From positions 558,001 through 622,000 of the forward strand of contig CAWGEX010000003.1 of assembly GCA_963821755.1 (NCBI GenBank): 64,000 bases of DNA, given 5' to 3'. Origin of the DNA: Bog-473 sp963821755. GTDB lineage: Bacteria; Actinomycetota; Acidimicrobiia; Acidimicrobiales; RAAP-2. Made by a program: the position numbers and the translations under genes. The notes below the pieces were generated by a model. The model saw only the letters and a list, made by a program, of their open reading frames with translations. It did not search any database and had not been told where the DNA came from. Shown here one piece after another: positions 43,643 to 55,305 of this stretch (positions are counted from its first letter, which is position 1; each line of letters starts with the position of its first letter).

Positions 43643-44521
43643 CTATGACAGCAGACTGGAGAGTGCCAGCGCCAGTCTGCCAGGACTGTGGACCAGAGGA
43701 TTGTCTGCGGTGAGGGGCACGTCGACCAGGTCGATGGCGACCCGACCCCGGCGCAGGCCCAGGCTGGTGTCGCACAGGACGACGTCGACCGGCACGCCGT
43801 GCCGGTCGAGGGCGGCCAGGTGGTCGGCCACGTCGAAGTCCGCCGTCTCGGGCTTCTGCGGGTGGAGGTTGCACACGTAGACCCGCTGGCCCCGGCAGCG
43901 CGCCAGGGCTTCGGCAACCCCTGTGACAGCGGCCGCGGCCAGCACACTGGTGAAGAGGGACCCGGGGCCGATGACCACCTGGTCCGCCGCCTCGATCCGC
44001 TCGATGGCCAGCGGGGGCGGCGGTGCATCCGCCGGGACGAGGGACACCGTCTCGATGCCCCCGGCCGCCGACACCGCCACCTGACCGGCCACCTCCCCGT
44101 GGGCGACGTTGGCCTTGAGCACGACCCGCTCGACGGTGGCCGGCACCACGTCGCCGTCGGCCCCCAACAACTGGGCGGCCTCCCGCACCCCGGACACCAG
44201 CTCGCCGGTGGCCTCGATCAGCCCGGCCAGCACGAGGTTGCCGAGGGCGTGCCCGGCCAGCTCCCCCTCCTCGAAGCGATGCTCGAAGGCCACGGCCAGG
44301 GCCGAGTCCTCGGCGGCCAGGGCCACCAGGCACTTGCGCATGTCCCCCAGCGCCACCACGTCGAGCAACTCGCTCAGGCGACCGCTCGACCCACCGTCGT
44401 CCGCCACCGAGACCACGGCGGTCAGGAGCCCGGCGTAGGTGCGGGCGGCCCGGAGCGTGACGGCGGTCCCGTGCCCCCCACCCAGGGCCACGACGGCGGG
44501 CCCCGGCCCGGCGGGGCTCAT
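43643..44521 (-). CDS. yvcK: YvcK/CofD-like uridine diphosphate-sugar-binding protein
   Basis: A 292-residue protein of the YvcK (gluconeogenesis factor) branch of the CofD-like superfamily. 'PAVVALGGGHGTAVTLRAAR' is the N-terminal nucleotide loop. 'AVVSVADDGGSSGRLSELLD' and 'ALGDMRKCLVALA' are hallmark motifs. 'AADQVVIGPGSLFTSVLAAA' near residue 180 and 'VYVCNLHPQKPETADFDVAD' near residue 213 complete the site. Members in Gram-positives are needed for normal morphology on gluconeogenic carbon. The ATG overlaps the rapZ stop (ATGA). Confidence 0.93.
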   Translation of the reverse strand: MSPAGPGPAVVALGGGHGTAVTLRAARTYAGLLTAVVSVADDGGSSGRLSELLDVVALGDMRKCLVALAAEDSALAVAFEHRFEEGELAGHALGNLVLAGLIEATGELVSGVREAAQLLGADGDVVPATVERVVLKANVAHGEVAGQVAVSAAGGIETVSLVPADAPPPPLAIERIEAADQVVIGPGSLFTSVLAAAAVTGVAEALARCRGQRVYVCNLHPQKPETADFDVADHLAALDRHGVPVDVVLCDTSLGLRRGRVAIDLVDVPLTADNPLVHSPGRLALALSSLLS

Positions 44522-45384
44522 CGGTCCACGTCGCGGTGGAAGACCGAGGTGGGATGGCCGTGCCCGCCCAGGCGGGTGGCCAGTGCTTCGGCCAGAGCCA
44601 CCGATCGGTGCCGGCCGCCGGTGCAGCCCATGGCGATGGTCAGGTACGACTTCCCCTCCCGGATGAAGGCCGGGAGGATGGCGGTGAGGAGATCGTCGAC
44701 CTTGGCCAGAAAGTCCATCGATTCGGCCTGGGAGAGGACGTAGTCCCGCACCGGGGCATCAAGGCCGCTGTAGGGCCGCAGCTCCTCGACCCAGAAGGGG
44801 TTCGGGAGGAAGCGGCAGTCGAAGACGATGTCGACATCGAGCGGGATGCCGTGCTTGTAGCCGAACGAGACCACCGACGTCTGCATGTTGGAATCGGCGC
44901 TGTTGTTGTCGAAGGCCTCGAGGATCCGGGTGCGCAGCTGGTTCGAGTTGAGCTCCCCCGTATCGATGAGCAGATCGGCCCGGTCGCGGACCGGTCCGAG
45001 GAGGCGGCGCTCGTCGGCGATCGATTCCTCCACGCCGCGGGCGTCGATGGGATGCCGTCGGCGGGTGCCCTCGTAGCGCCTGACCAGGACGTCGTCGGCC
45101 GCTTCGAGGAAGAGCACCGTGACTCGGTTGCGGGTCTGGCGGAGCGCATCGAGCACGTCGGCCAGTTCATCGAAGTATTCGACCCCGGTGTTGGCCCCAC
45201 CCCGGCCGATGACCAGGGCCACCCGCTCGATCTCCGAACCGGGCAGGTCGATCATCTCGACCATCTTCATGATGAGGGCCGCCGGCACGTTGTCGATGAC
45301 GAACCAGCCCAGGTCCTCCAGGGTGGCCGCGGCCGTCGACCGGCCCGCCCCGGACATCCCCGTCACTACGAGGAATTCGCTCAA
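44518..45384 (-). CDS. rapZ: RapZ-family nucleotide-binding adaptor protein
   Basis: About 288 residues from a TTG at 45384, chosen because GGAGGG precedes it and it lies five bases after the uvrC stop. An ATG at 45417 inside uvrC is the alternative and has no ribosome-binding site. Walker A is 'FLVVTGMSGAGRSTAAATLE' at the N-terminus. Walker B-like is 'RVTVLFLEAADDVLVRRYEG', and 'FGYKHGIPLDVDIVFDCRFL' plus 'IAMGCTGGRHRSVALAEALA' are C-terminal hallmarks. In Gram-positives it is encoded with yvcK; its role there is less defined than the enterobacterial sRNA-adaptor function. Confidence 0.93.
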   Translation of the reverse strand: MSEFLVVTGMSGAGRSTAAATLEDLGWFVIDNVPAALIMKMVEMIDLPGSEIERVALVIGRGGANTGVEYFDELADVLDALRQTRNRVTVLFLEAADDVLVRRYEGTRRRHPIDARGVEESIADERRLLGPVRDRADLLIDTGELNSNQLRTRILEAFDNNSADSNMQTSVVSFGYKHGIPLDVDIVFDCRFLPNPFWVEELRPYSGLDAPVRDYVLSQAESMDFLAKVDDLLTAILPAFIREGKSYLTIAMGCTGGRHRSVALAEALATRLGGHGHPTSVFHRDVDR

Positions 45385-45388
45385 CGAC

Positions 45389-47269
45389 TCACCGCCCTCC
45401 GGTCTTGTGTATCCCATCGTAAACGGCCAGCCCGACGTCATCGGGGAGCCACGACCGTGACAGCAGCTCCTCCAGGGAGGCGGCTTTGACGGCGTTGACA
45501 CCGCCCATCTCCTTGACCAGCCGGGTGCGGCGGGCCGGACCCAGGCCGGGGATGCCGTCCAGGACGCTGGCGGTCATGCGCTTGCCCCGCCGTTCGCGGT
45601 GGAAGGTGATGGCGAAGCGATGGGCCTCGTCGCGCACCCGCTGGAGCAGGTACAGGGCGTCCGAGCCGCGCCGGAGCCGGATCGGGGCGGCCCGACCGGG
45701 CCGGTAGACCTCCTCGAATTGCTTGGCCAGGGAGGCCAGCTCGATCTCGTCCTCGAGCCCCAGCTCCCGTACCACCCGTTCGGCCACGCCCAGTTGCCCC
45801 TTGCCGCCGTCGACCAGCAACAGGTTGGGGCGGTAGGCGAACCGGCGGGGGCGCTCCGTGGCGGGGGCGTCCTTGGCCTCGACCAGGGCGGTGAGACGCC
45901 TGGTCAGCACCTCTTCCATGGCCGCGTAGTCGTCGTTGCCCCCCACCGTCTTGACCTTGAACCGGCGGTAGTCCGAGCGCTTGGCCAGCCCGTCCTCCAC
46001 CACCACCATCGAGCCCACGTAGTCGGTGCCCTGCAGGTGGCTCATGTCGTAGCACTCGATGCGCAACGGGGCCTCCCGCAAACCCAACGCGCCCTGGAGC
46101 TCGGTCAGGGCCTTCGAGCGGGCGTTGTGATCGGAGGCCCGGCGGAGGCGGTGCCGGGCCAGGTCCTCGCCCGCCGACCGGGTGACGGTCTCCTGCAGCG
46201 CGCGTTTCGGCCCTCGTTGCGGCACGGCCAGGTCGACCGGGCCCTGGCGCAGGGAGCGCAGCCACGTGGTGAGGACCTCCTGGTCGGCCGGGACCTCGGG
46301 CACCAGGACCCGCCGGGGCACCTCCGTCCCGTCGGTGCCGTAGACCTGCTGGAGGATGAGCGCCAGGAACTCGGGGCCGGTCAGGTCCTCCACCTTTTCG
46401 GCCACGAAGCCCCGGTGGCCCACCACCCGGCCGCGGCGCACGACGAAGATCTGCACGGACGCCTCGAGCGGATCGTCGGCCACGCCGATCACGTCGAAGT
46501 CCTCGGCCCGTTCGGACACCATCAATTGGGCTTCGGCCGCCTTCTGGGCCGTGGCAATGCGATCCCGGAGCCGGGCGGCCCGCTCGAACTCGAGGTTGTC
46601 CGACGCCGCCTGCATCTCCGCGTTGAGTCGATCCAGTACCGGTTCGGTGTCCCCCGAGAGGAAGCCCATGAGGTCGTTGACGAAACCGTCGTAGGCGGCG
46701 TGGTCGACCGCGCCGACACAGGGTCCCGAGCAACGATCGATGTCGTAGAGGAGGCACGGCCGGCCCAGGCGCTGGTGGCGCAGGAATTTGTTGTCCGAAC
46801 ACGTCCGGACGGGAAAACTGCGCACCAGCAGGTCGAGGGTGGAGCGGATGCCACCGGCCTGGCCGTAGGGGCCGAAGTAGCGCACGCCCTTGCGCTTGCG
46901 TCCCCGCACCACGGCCGGGCGCGGCCACTCGTCGTTCAGGGTGACGGCCAGCCACGGGTAGCTCTTGTCGTCCTTCAGCCGCACGTTGTAGCGGGGCAGG
47001 TGGGCCTGGATGAGCGAATGCTCCAGGATGAGGGCGTCGACCTCGCTGTCGACCACCACCCACTCCACGTGATCGGCCTGGGCCACCATCTGCGCCGTAC
47101 GGGGCATCTGGTTGGGCAGGGCCGAGTCCTGCCAGTAGTTGGGGAGGCGGTGGCGCAGTGACTTGGCCTTGCCCACATAGAGGACCCGGCCCTCGGCATC
47201 GAGGAACTGGTACGACCCCGGCGCATCGGGAATCGAGCCGGTAGGCGGCGGATTCTTCACGCCGTCCAC
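45389..47269 (-). CDS. uvrC: Excinuclease ABC subunit C
   Basis: A 626-residue nuclease. The GIY-YIG domain is at residues 10-90 ('PGSYQFLDAEGRVLYVGKAK'). Cys residues 'GRPCLLYDIDRCSGPC' follow. The UVR motif is near residue 210 ('ASDNLEFERAARLRDRI'), the RNase H-like C-terminal endonuclease near residue 390 ('IECYDMSHLQGTDYVGSMVV') and the helix-hairpin-helix at the end ('LDGIPGLGPARRTRLVKEMG'). It makes both incisions during nucleotide excision repair with UvrA and UvrB, encoded a few kilobases away. Divergent from nadA with a 161-base shared upstream region. Confidence 0.97.
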   Translation of the reverse strand: MDGVKNPPPTGSIPDAPGSYQFLDAEGRVLYVGKAKSLRHRLPNYWQDSALPNQMPRTAQMVAQADHVEWVVVDSEVDALILEHSLIQAHLPRYNVRLKDDKSYPWLAVTLNDEWPRPAVVRGRKRKGVRYFGPYGQAGGIRSTLDLLVRSFPVRTCSDNKFLRHQRLGRPCLLYDIDRCSGPCVGAVDHAAYDGFVNDLMGFLSGDTEPVLDRLNAEMQAASDNLEFERAARLRDRIATAQKAAEAQLMVSERAEDFDVIGVADDPLEASVQIFVVRRGRVVGHRGFVAEKVEDLTGPEFLALILQQVYGTDGTEVPRRVLVPEVPADQEVLTTWLRSLRQGPVDLAVPQRGPKRALQETVTRSAGEDLARHRLRRASDHNARSKALTELQGALGLREAPLRIECYDMSHLQGTDYVGSMVVVEDGLAKRSDYRRFKVKTVGGNDDYAAMEEVLTRRLTALVEAKDAPATERPRRFAYRPNLLLVDGGKGQLGVAERVVRELGLEDEIELASLAKQFEEVYRPGRAAPIRLRRGSDALYLLQRVRDEAHRFAITFHRERRGKRMTASVLDGIPGLGPARRTRLVKEMGGVNAVKAASLEELLSRSWLPDDVGLAVYDGIHKTGGR

Positions 47270-47430
47270 TTTCGCGCAGACCGCGACAGGGCCCGGGACA
47301 CCCGATACACTGGCCGCGCCGGCCTGGTTTCCGGCACGACACCTCGCACCGAGGCCGACACACCCGCGGATGGGCGACCAGGCTGTCCCCGCCGGCCAGA
47401 TCGGTGCTCTCCCTCAAAGGGGGCAGACCG

Positions 47431-48531
47431 ATGCTCAGGCTCCAACAACCGCTCCCCGAGCGCTACAGCACCGCGACCGCCGACGAGTTGACCCGGATGA
47501 TCGGAGCCGCCAAGGCGGCCCTGGGGTCCCGTCTCTTCGTTCTGGGGCACCACTACCAGCGCGACGACGTCATGCGCTGGGCCGACGCCCGCGGCGACTC
47601 CTTCGGGTTGTCCCGCCTGGCGGCCGAGCAGACCGAGGCGGAATTCATCGTCTTCTGTGGCGTGCACTTCATGGCCGAATCGGCCGATGTGCTCACGGGA
47701 GCGCACCAGAAGGTGTTGCTGCCCGACCTCAATGCGGGGTGTTCGATGGCCGACATGGCCGACATCGACCAGGTGGAGGAGGCGTGGGAAGAGCTCTCCC
47801 GGGTGATCGACGTCGAGCGCGTGGTCCCCGTCACCTACATGAATTCCTCGGCCGCCCTCAAGTCCTTCGTCGGTCGCCACCAGGGCGCCGTCTGCACCTC
47901 GTCGAACGCGCGTGCGGTCTTGACCTGGGCCCTGGAGGAGGGTCGGGGTGACCGGGTGCTGTTCTTCCCCGATCAGCACCTGGGCCGTAACACCGGCTAT
48001 CAGCTCGGCTACGGGGCCGACGACATGCGGGTGTGGAACCCGCGCCTGGCCCTCGGGGGGCTGACCGATGCCGAGGTCAAGAACTCGACCCTGCTGCTGT
48101 GGAAGGGACACTGCTCGGTCCACCAGCGGTTCAGGCCCGAGCACGTGACGGCCTTTCGGGAAGACCACCCGGGCGGGATCGTCATGGTCCATCCCGAGTG
48201 CGCCCACGACGTGGTGGAGATGGGTGACCTGGTGGGCTCCACCGACGCCCTGATCCGCGGCGTGGCGGCCGCACCGAGCGGTTCGGTGATCGGCGTGGCC
48301 ACGGAGATCCACTTGGTCAAGCGGCTCGATGACGAGTCTCCCGACAAGACCGTGGTGTGCCTCGACCCGCTGGTCTGCCCCTGCTCGACCATGTCGAGGA
48401 TCGACGGGCCGCACCTGGCTTGGGTGCTCGAGGGTCTCGTGCAGGGCGACGTCCGCAACCAGATTCAGGTCGACACCGAGACGGCCGAGTGGGCCCGGGT
48501 GGCCTTGGAGAGGATGCTGGCCATTACTTAG
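47431..48531 (+). CDS. nadA: Quinolinate synthase
   Basis: A 366-residue protein; the ATG at 47431 has AAAGGGGG at proper distance, and a GTG at 47404 would add nine residues. Three [4Fe-4S]-ligand cysteines are visible: 'FIVFCGVHFMAESADVL' near residue 85, 'MVHPECAHDVVEMGDLV' near residue 257 and 'DPLVCPCSTMSRIDGPHL' near residue 315. 'LFVLGHHYQRDDVMRW' is the substrate loop. It condenses iminoaspartate with dihydroxyacetone phosphate to quinolinate for NAD. nadB and nadC are not adjacent. Convergent with uvrA, only five bases apart. Confidence 0.96.
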   Translation: MLRLQQPLPERYSTATADELTRMIGAAKAALGSRLFVLGHHYQRDDVMRWADARGDSFGLSRLAAEQTEAEFIVFCGVHFMAESADVLTGAHQKVLLPDLNAGCSMADMADIDQVEEAWEELSRVIDVERVVPVTYMNSSAALKSFVGRHQGAVCTSSNARAVLTWALEEGRGDRVLFFPDQHLGRNTGYQLGYGADDMRVWNPRLALGGLTDAEVKNSTLLLWKGHCSVHQRFRPEHVTAFREDHPGGIVMVHPECAHDVVEMGDLVGSTDALIRGVAAAPSGSVIGVATEIHLVKRLDDESPDKTVVCLDPLVCPCSTMSRIDGPHLAWVLEGLVQGDVRNQIQVDTETAEWARVALERMLAIT

Positions 48532-48536
48532 GTCGC

Positions 48537-51389
<2,853 letters not shown>

Positions 51390-51414
51390 CTGTCGAGGAT
51401 ACCGGGAGGGTGTG

Positions 51415-51987
51415 TCACTGCCGATCGGCCCGCTCCCCGGCCTGGTCGAGGAGCAGCCCCGAGGGGTCGGGCCAGGTGTAGCGCAGTCGGTCCCCCGGCT
51501 CCGGGCTCCGGGACTGGCGCTCGACGCAGGTGCCGCCCCGGGCATCGTAGAAGGCCTGGGCCGCCGTGTTTTGGGCCAGAACCCACAGGAAGAGCGACGA
51601 GGCCGGGTCACGTGCGATGAGACCGCGCGCCGTCTCCGCCATCAGCCGGGTGCCGATCCCGTGCCCCTTCTCGGCGTGGGAGACGTGGAGGTTGTCGAGG
51701 AGCGCACCCCAGGCCGGATCTTCCCCGAGGATGGTGTGGGCCAGGCCGACGATGGCGCCGGGTCCGGAGTGCTCCGCCACGATCGTGAAGGTGCCCGTGT
51801 GCGGTGGCCGGAGGCGGTCGGTCCAGACCGAGAGCCGCTCCGCGACCAGGTCGCCGTCCAGGTAGGCGTCGGAGAACGCCCCGCGGTAGTTCCGCCGCCA
51901 GCTGTCGGCATGGAGGCGGGCGATCCCCTCGACATCGTCCGGCGTCGCGGCGCGGTACGTCACCTCGTCGGAGCTGGCCGGCGTCAC
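51415..51987 (-). CDS. GNAT-family N-acetyltransferase
   Basis: A 190-residue protein. 'VTYRAATPDDVEGIARLHAD' is the usual N-terminus. The acetyl-CoA loop is 'LDNLHVSHAEKGHGIGTRLM' near residue 97, with EKGHGIG matching the Q/RxxGxG/A motif, and 'LFLWVLAQNTAAQAFYDARG' near residue 137 is the terminal strand-helix. Acceptor substrate unknown. It lies 25 bases upstream of uvrA on the same strand and may be co-transcribed. Confidence 0.88.
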   Translation of the reverse strand: MTPASSDEVTYRAATPDDVEGIARLHADSWRRNYRGAFSDAYLDGDLVAERLSVWTDRLRPPHTGTFTIVAEHSGPGAIVGLAHTILGEDPAWGALLDNLHVSHAEKGHGIGTRLMAETARGLIARDPASSLFLWVLAQNTAAQAFYDARGGTCVERQSRSPEPGDRLRYTWPDPSGLLLDQAGERADRQ

Positions 51988-52143
51988 GCGGGAGTCTTCA
52001 TGTGTCCGGGCGTTCGCCCACGGTCACGCGGCGACGGACCGGTAGGTCACGATCGACACGCGGCCGCCCACGAGTGCATGGCGCCATCGAGCGAGACGAT
52101 TCGGCGACGACGATCGACGACGATTCCCTTTATGGTGATCCCC

Positions 52144-52524
52144 TCAGCCGAAGGTGACATCGTTGTCGCCCCAGTAGGCGTCGACGGCCGAGATGAGCCC
52201 GTCCTCGGTCACCGTGAAGACCTCGATGCCGCGGATGTGCATCACGGCGCCGCCCTCGAGGTCGAGGGTGATGTGGAAGGCCAGCGCCGCTCGGTCGGCC
52301 ACGGGGTGGACCTCGGTGACCTCGAAGAGCATCGTCTCGCAGCCGTCGATGGAGCGTTGCATGAAATCCCGGATGGCGTCCCGGCCGACATTGGGCGCCG
52401 TCGGGTAGGGATCAACCTGCACCGCCTCGGGGGTGAACAACGCGGCGTACGCGCCGGCGTCACGGGCGGTGACCGTGGCGGCGTACCGCTCGACGGTGGC
52501 GAGGAGGGTTTGGGCCGTGGGCAT
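52144..52524 (-). CDS. SnoaL/ketosteroid isomerase-like protein
   Basis: A 126-residue NTF2-fold protein. The ATG at 52524 begins 'PTAQTLLATVERYAATVTAR' and 'DAGAYAALFTPEAVQVDPYP' with the Asp-Pro typical of steroid isomerase-like members. 'IRDFMQRSIDGCETMLFEVT', 'ADRAALAFHITLDLEGGAVM' and 'GIEVFTVTEDGLISAVDAYW' are the following strands. The Tyr/Asp pair of delta5-3-ketosteroid isomerase is only partly recognisable, so the substrate is not assigned. The frame stays open upstream through uvrB as a shadow. Confidence 0.8.
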   Translation of the reverse strand: MPTAQTLLATVERYAATVTARDAGAYAALFTPEAVQVDPYPTAPNVGRDAIRDFMQRSIDGCETMLFEVTEVHPVADRAALAFHITLDLEGGAVMHIRGIEVFTVTEDGLISAVDAYWGDNDVTFG

Positions 52525-52571
52525 GGCCGCGAGGCTAACCCGGCGGCACCCGGCCTCCGGGCGGCTAGCGG

Positions 52572-54608
52572 CTATCCGGGGACGGACGCGCGCAGCTCGG
52601 CGATCTCGTCGCGCAGGAGAGCCGCCTCTTCGAAACGCAACTCGGCCGCCGCCACCTTCATCTCCGTCTCCAGCTGGCTCATCAGCTCCACGGCCACGGC
52701 CGGGGTGGAGGCATCGCCCTCGTGCAGCAGGGAGGGCCGTGGCGCACCGCGTCTCGACGGGTTGCGCCGCACCTCGGCCCGGGAGCGGCCGGGGGCACCG
52801 CGCAGTCGTTCGAGAATGTCGGTGACCGCCTTGCGGATGGTCGTGGGGTCGATGCCGTGCTCCTTGTTGTACGCCGTTTGTATCTCGCGGCGACGCTGGG
52901 TCACCGAGACGGCTTCCCGCATCGAGTCGGTGATGGTGTCGGCATAGAGGATGACGGTCCCGTCCACGTTGCGGGCGGCCCGGCCCATGGTCTGGATCAA
53001 GGAGGAGGCCGAACGGAGGAAGCCTTCCTTGTCGGCATCGAGAATGGCGACGAGAGCCACCTCGGGCAGGTCGAGTCCCTCGCGGAGGAGGTTGATGCCG
53101 ACCAGGACGTCGATGGTGCCGAGGCGGAGCTCGCGCAGGATCTCGATCCGGGTGATGGTGTCGATGTCGGAGTGGAGGTACTGCACCCGGATGCCGGCAT
53201 CGGCCAGGTAGTCGGTGAGGTCCTCGGCCATCTTCTTGGTCAACGTGGTCACCAGCACCCGGCCGCCGGCTGCGACGGTGACCTCGATCCGGGCCATCAG
53301 GTCGTCCACCTGCCCCTTGGTGGGGCGGATGGTGACCTCGGGATCGACCAGACCGGTGGGGCGAATGACCTGCTCGACCATCTGCGTCGAGTGCTCCTTC
53401 TCGAAGGGTCCGGGGGTGGCCGAGACGAACACACACTGGGGCACCCGCTCGATGAACTCGTCGAAGCGCAGCGGGCGGTTGTCCCGGGCCGAGGGGAGGC
53501 GGAAGCCGTGGTCGACCAGCATGTCCTTGCGGGAGCGGTCGCCGGCGTGTTGGCCGTGCAGCTGGGGCACGGCCACGTGGCTCTCGTCGATCACCACCAG
53601 GTAGTCCTTGGGGAAGAAGTCGAGCAGGGTGTAGGGCGCCTCTCCCGGGGAGCGGCCGTCCAGGTGGCGGGAATAGTTCTCGATGCCGGAGCAGACACCG
53701 GTCTCGGCCAGCATTTCCAGGTCGTGCTCGGTCCGCACCCGGAGGCGTTGTGCCTCGAGGAGCTTGCCCTCCTTCTCGAAGTACTGCAGGCGTTCCCGGA
53801 GCTCGACCTCGATCGTGCCGACGGCCCGCTGGACGATCTCGTCGCCGGTGACGTAGTGGGTGGCGGCGTAGACGGCGATGTCCTCCAACTCCTCCCCCAT
53901 CTCACCGGTCATGACGTCGAAGGTGACGATGCGCTCGATGGTGTCGCCGAACATCTCAACCCTGAGCGCCTGCTCCTCGTAGGCCGGGTGGATCTCGACC
54001 GTGTCGCCCCGGGCCCGGAACGTCCCACGGACCAGGTTGACGTCGTTGCGGGCGTACTGCAGGTCGACCAGGCGCCGCAGGATGTCGCGCTGGTCGTGCT
54101 GGTCACCCACGGTGAGGGCCAGGATGCGGTCGCGGTACTCCTGGGGCGCCCCGAGGCCGTAGATGCACGAGACCGAGGCCACCACGATCACGTCGTTGCG
54201 CATGAGGAGCGACGACGTGGTGGCATGGCGGAGCCGGTCGATCTCGTCGTTGATGGACGAGTCCTTCTCGATGTAGGTGTCGGTGGTGGGGAGGTAGGCC
54301 TCGGGCTGGTAGTAGTCGTAGTAGGACACGAAGAACTCGACCCGGTTCTTGGGGAAGAGGTCCCGCAGCTCGGAGGACAGCTGGGCGGCCAGGGACTTGT
54401 TCGGCTCGATGATCAGGATGGGGCGTTGGACCTGCTCGATCATCCAGGCGATGGTCGCCGTCTTCCCCGAACCCGTAATGCCCTGCAGCGTCTGGTAGTG
54501 GTCGCCCCGGTTGACCCCCTCGACCAGGGTGGCGATGGCCGTCGGCTGGTCGCCGGCAGGCCGGAACGGCGACACGACCGAAAAGGGGGTTTTCAGGGAG
54601 ACGGCCAT
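52572..54608 (-). CDS. uvrB: Excinuclease ABC subunit B
   Basis: A 678-residue helicase-like protein. Walker A is 'LQGITGSGKTATIAWMIEQV' near residue 42. The beta-hairpin that clamps DNA is 'FFVSYYDYYQPEAYLPTTDT' near residue 93, and 'VVIDESHVAVPQLHGQHAGD' is the DEAD-like motif. 'IQTMGRAARNVDGTVILYAD' is motif VI. The C-terminal UVR domain ('MKVAAAELRFEEAALLRDEI') binds UvrC. It verifies damage after UvrA. It lies on the same strand as coaE and uvrA. Confidence 0.98.
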   Translation of the reverse strand: MAVSLKTPFSVVSPFRPAGDQPTAIATLVEGVNRGDHYQTLQGITGSGKTATIAWMIEQVQRPILIIEPNKSLAAQLSSELRDLFPKNRVEFFVSYYDYYQPEAYLPTTDTYIEKDSSINDEIDRLRHATTSSLLMRNDVIVVASVSCIYGLGAPQEYRDRILALTVGDQHDQRDILRRLVDLQYARNDVNLVRGTFRARGDTVEIHPAYEEQALRVEMFGDTIERIVTFDVMTGEMGEELEDIAVYAATHYVTGDEIVQRAVGTIEVELRERLQYFEKEGKLLEAQRLRVRTEHDLEMLAETGVCSGIENYSRHLDGRSPGEAPYTLLDFFPKDYLVVIDESHVAVPQLHGQHAGDRSRKDMLVDHGFRLPSARDNRPLRFDEFIERVPQCVFVSATPGPFEKEHSTQMVEQVIRPTGLVDPEVTIRPTKGQVDDLMARIEVTVAAGGRVLVTTLTKKMAEDLTDYLADAGIRVQYLHSDIDTITRIEILRELRLGTIDVLVGINLLREGLDLPEVALVAILDADKEGFLRSASSLIQTMGRAARNVDGTVILYADTITDSMREAVSVTQRRREIQTAYNKEHGIDPTTIRKAVTDILERLRGAPGRSRAEVRRNPSRRGAPRPSLLHEGDASTPAVAVELMSQLETEMKVAAAELRFEEAALLRDEIAELRASVPG

Positions 54609-54705
54609 GGGCCGAGGCTACCGGGGCGGTGTGACGCCCCGTGCCCGGCTCGACAGCGGGATGCGTCGGCCGCCGCGGCCGGCCGGGCGCTGAACCCCGC
54701 CCACG

Positions 54706-55305
54706 TCAGGCCTGGGCGACCAGCCACTCCCACAGGGTGGAGACCTCGGCCTCGAGCTGCGTGCGATCGCCGGAGTTGTCGAGCACGTAGTCCGCGTCCT
54801 TGACCCGCTCCTCCCGGCTGATCTGGGCGGCGATGCGCGCCTCGGCGTCGGCGCGGTCCATGCTCCTCTGGGTCAGGAGCCGCTCCAGCGCGATATCGGT
54901 GGGGCAATCGACCACGACCACCAGGCGGAGCTTGACCGTATCCCGGTGCTGCGCCGTGAGAAGGGGAATGGCCAGCACCACGATGTCGGCGGTGTCCTCC
55001 AGCGCGTCTCGGGCCTTGATCATGGCGACGCCGATGGCCGGATGGGTGATGGCATTGAGGTCAGCCCGGGTGGCGTCGTCGGCGAAGGCCACGGCGGCCA
55101 GGGCGGGACGGTCGATGGTCCCGTCGGGGGCCACGATGCCGGCGCCGAAGCGATCGATCAGCGCCTGGTAGGCCGCTCCGCCCGGCGCCACGACCTCACG
55201 GGCCACCTGATCGGCATCGATGAGCACGGCGCCCCGGGCCACCAGGAGTTCGGCCACGGCCGACTTCCCCGAGCCGATTCCCCCGGTCAGCCCCACCGCC
55301 AGCAT
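54706..55305 (-). CDS. coaE: Dephospho-CoA kinase
   Basis: A 199-residue P-loop kinase. 'MLAVGLTGGIGSGKSAVAEL' is Walker A. 'GAVLIDADQVAREVVAPGGA' near residue 30 is the substrate-binding Asp motif. 'ALEDTADIVVLAIPLLTAQ' and 'LVVVVDCPTDIALERLLTQR' near residue 128 are the central sheet, and 'RISREE'-like 'QISREERVKDADYVLDNSGD' the lid end. It phosphorylates dephospho-CoA, the last step of CoA synthesis. Its ATG overlaps the stop of the upstream methyltransferase (TGATG). Length is standard, without the extra C-terminal DUF seen in mycobacteria. Confidence 0.95.
   Translation of the reverse strand: MLAVGLTGGIGSGKSAVAELLVARGAVLIDADQVAREVVAPGGAAYQALIDRFGAGIVAPDGTIDRPALAAVAFADDATRADLNAITHPAIGVAMIKARDALEDTADIVVLAIPLLTAQHRDTVKLRLVVVVDCPTDIALERLLTQRSMDRADAEARIAAQISREERVKDADYVLDNSGDRTQLEAEVSTLWEWLVAQA

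Noticed and set aside
42603..44333. A 576-codon frame that would fuse a Gly/Arg-rich head to GAPDH
   Set aside because: The head is the shadow of yvcK in another frame; the real gap start at 43619 has a ribosome-binding site and the family N-terminus.
45599..47161. A 520-codon plus frame opposite uvrC, and a 693-codon plus frame opposite uvrB
   Set aside because: Antisense shadows with His/Val/Gly-rich composition and no domain; typical of GC-rich third positions on the other strand.
45438..47417. A 659-codon minus frame across uvrC
   Set aside because: Pro/Arg/Gly-rich shadow in GC-rich DNA; the overlapping uvrC frame has all its domains.
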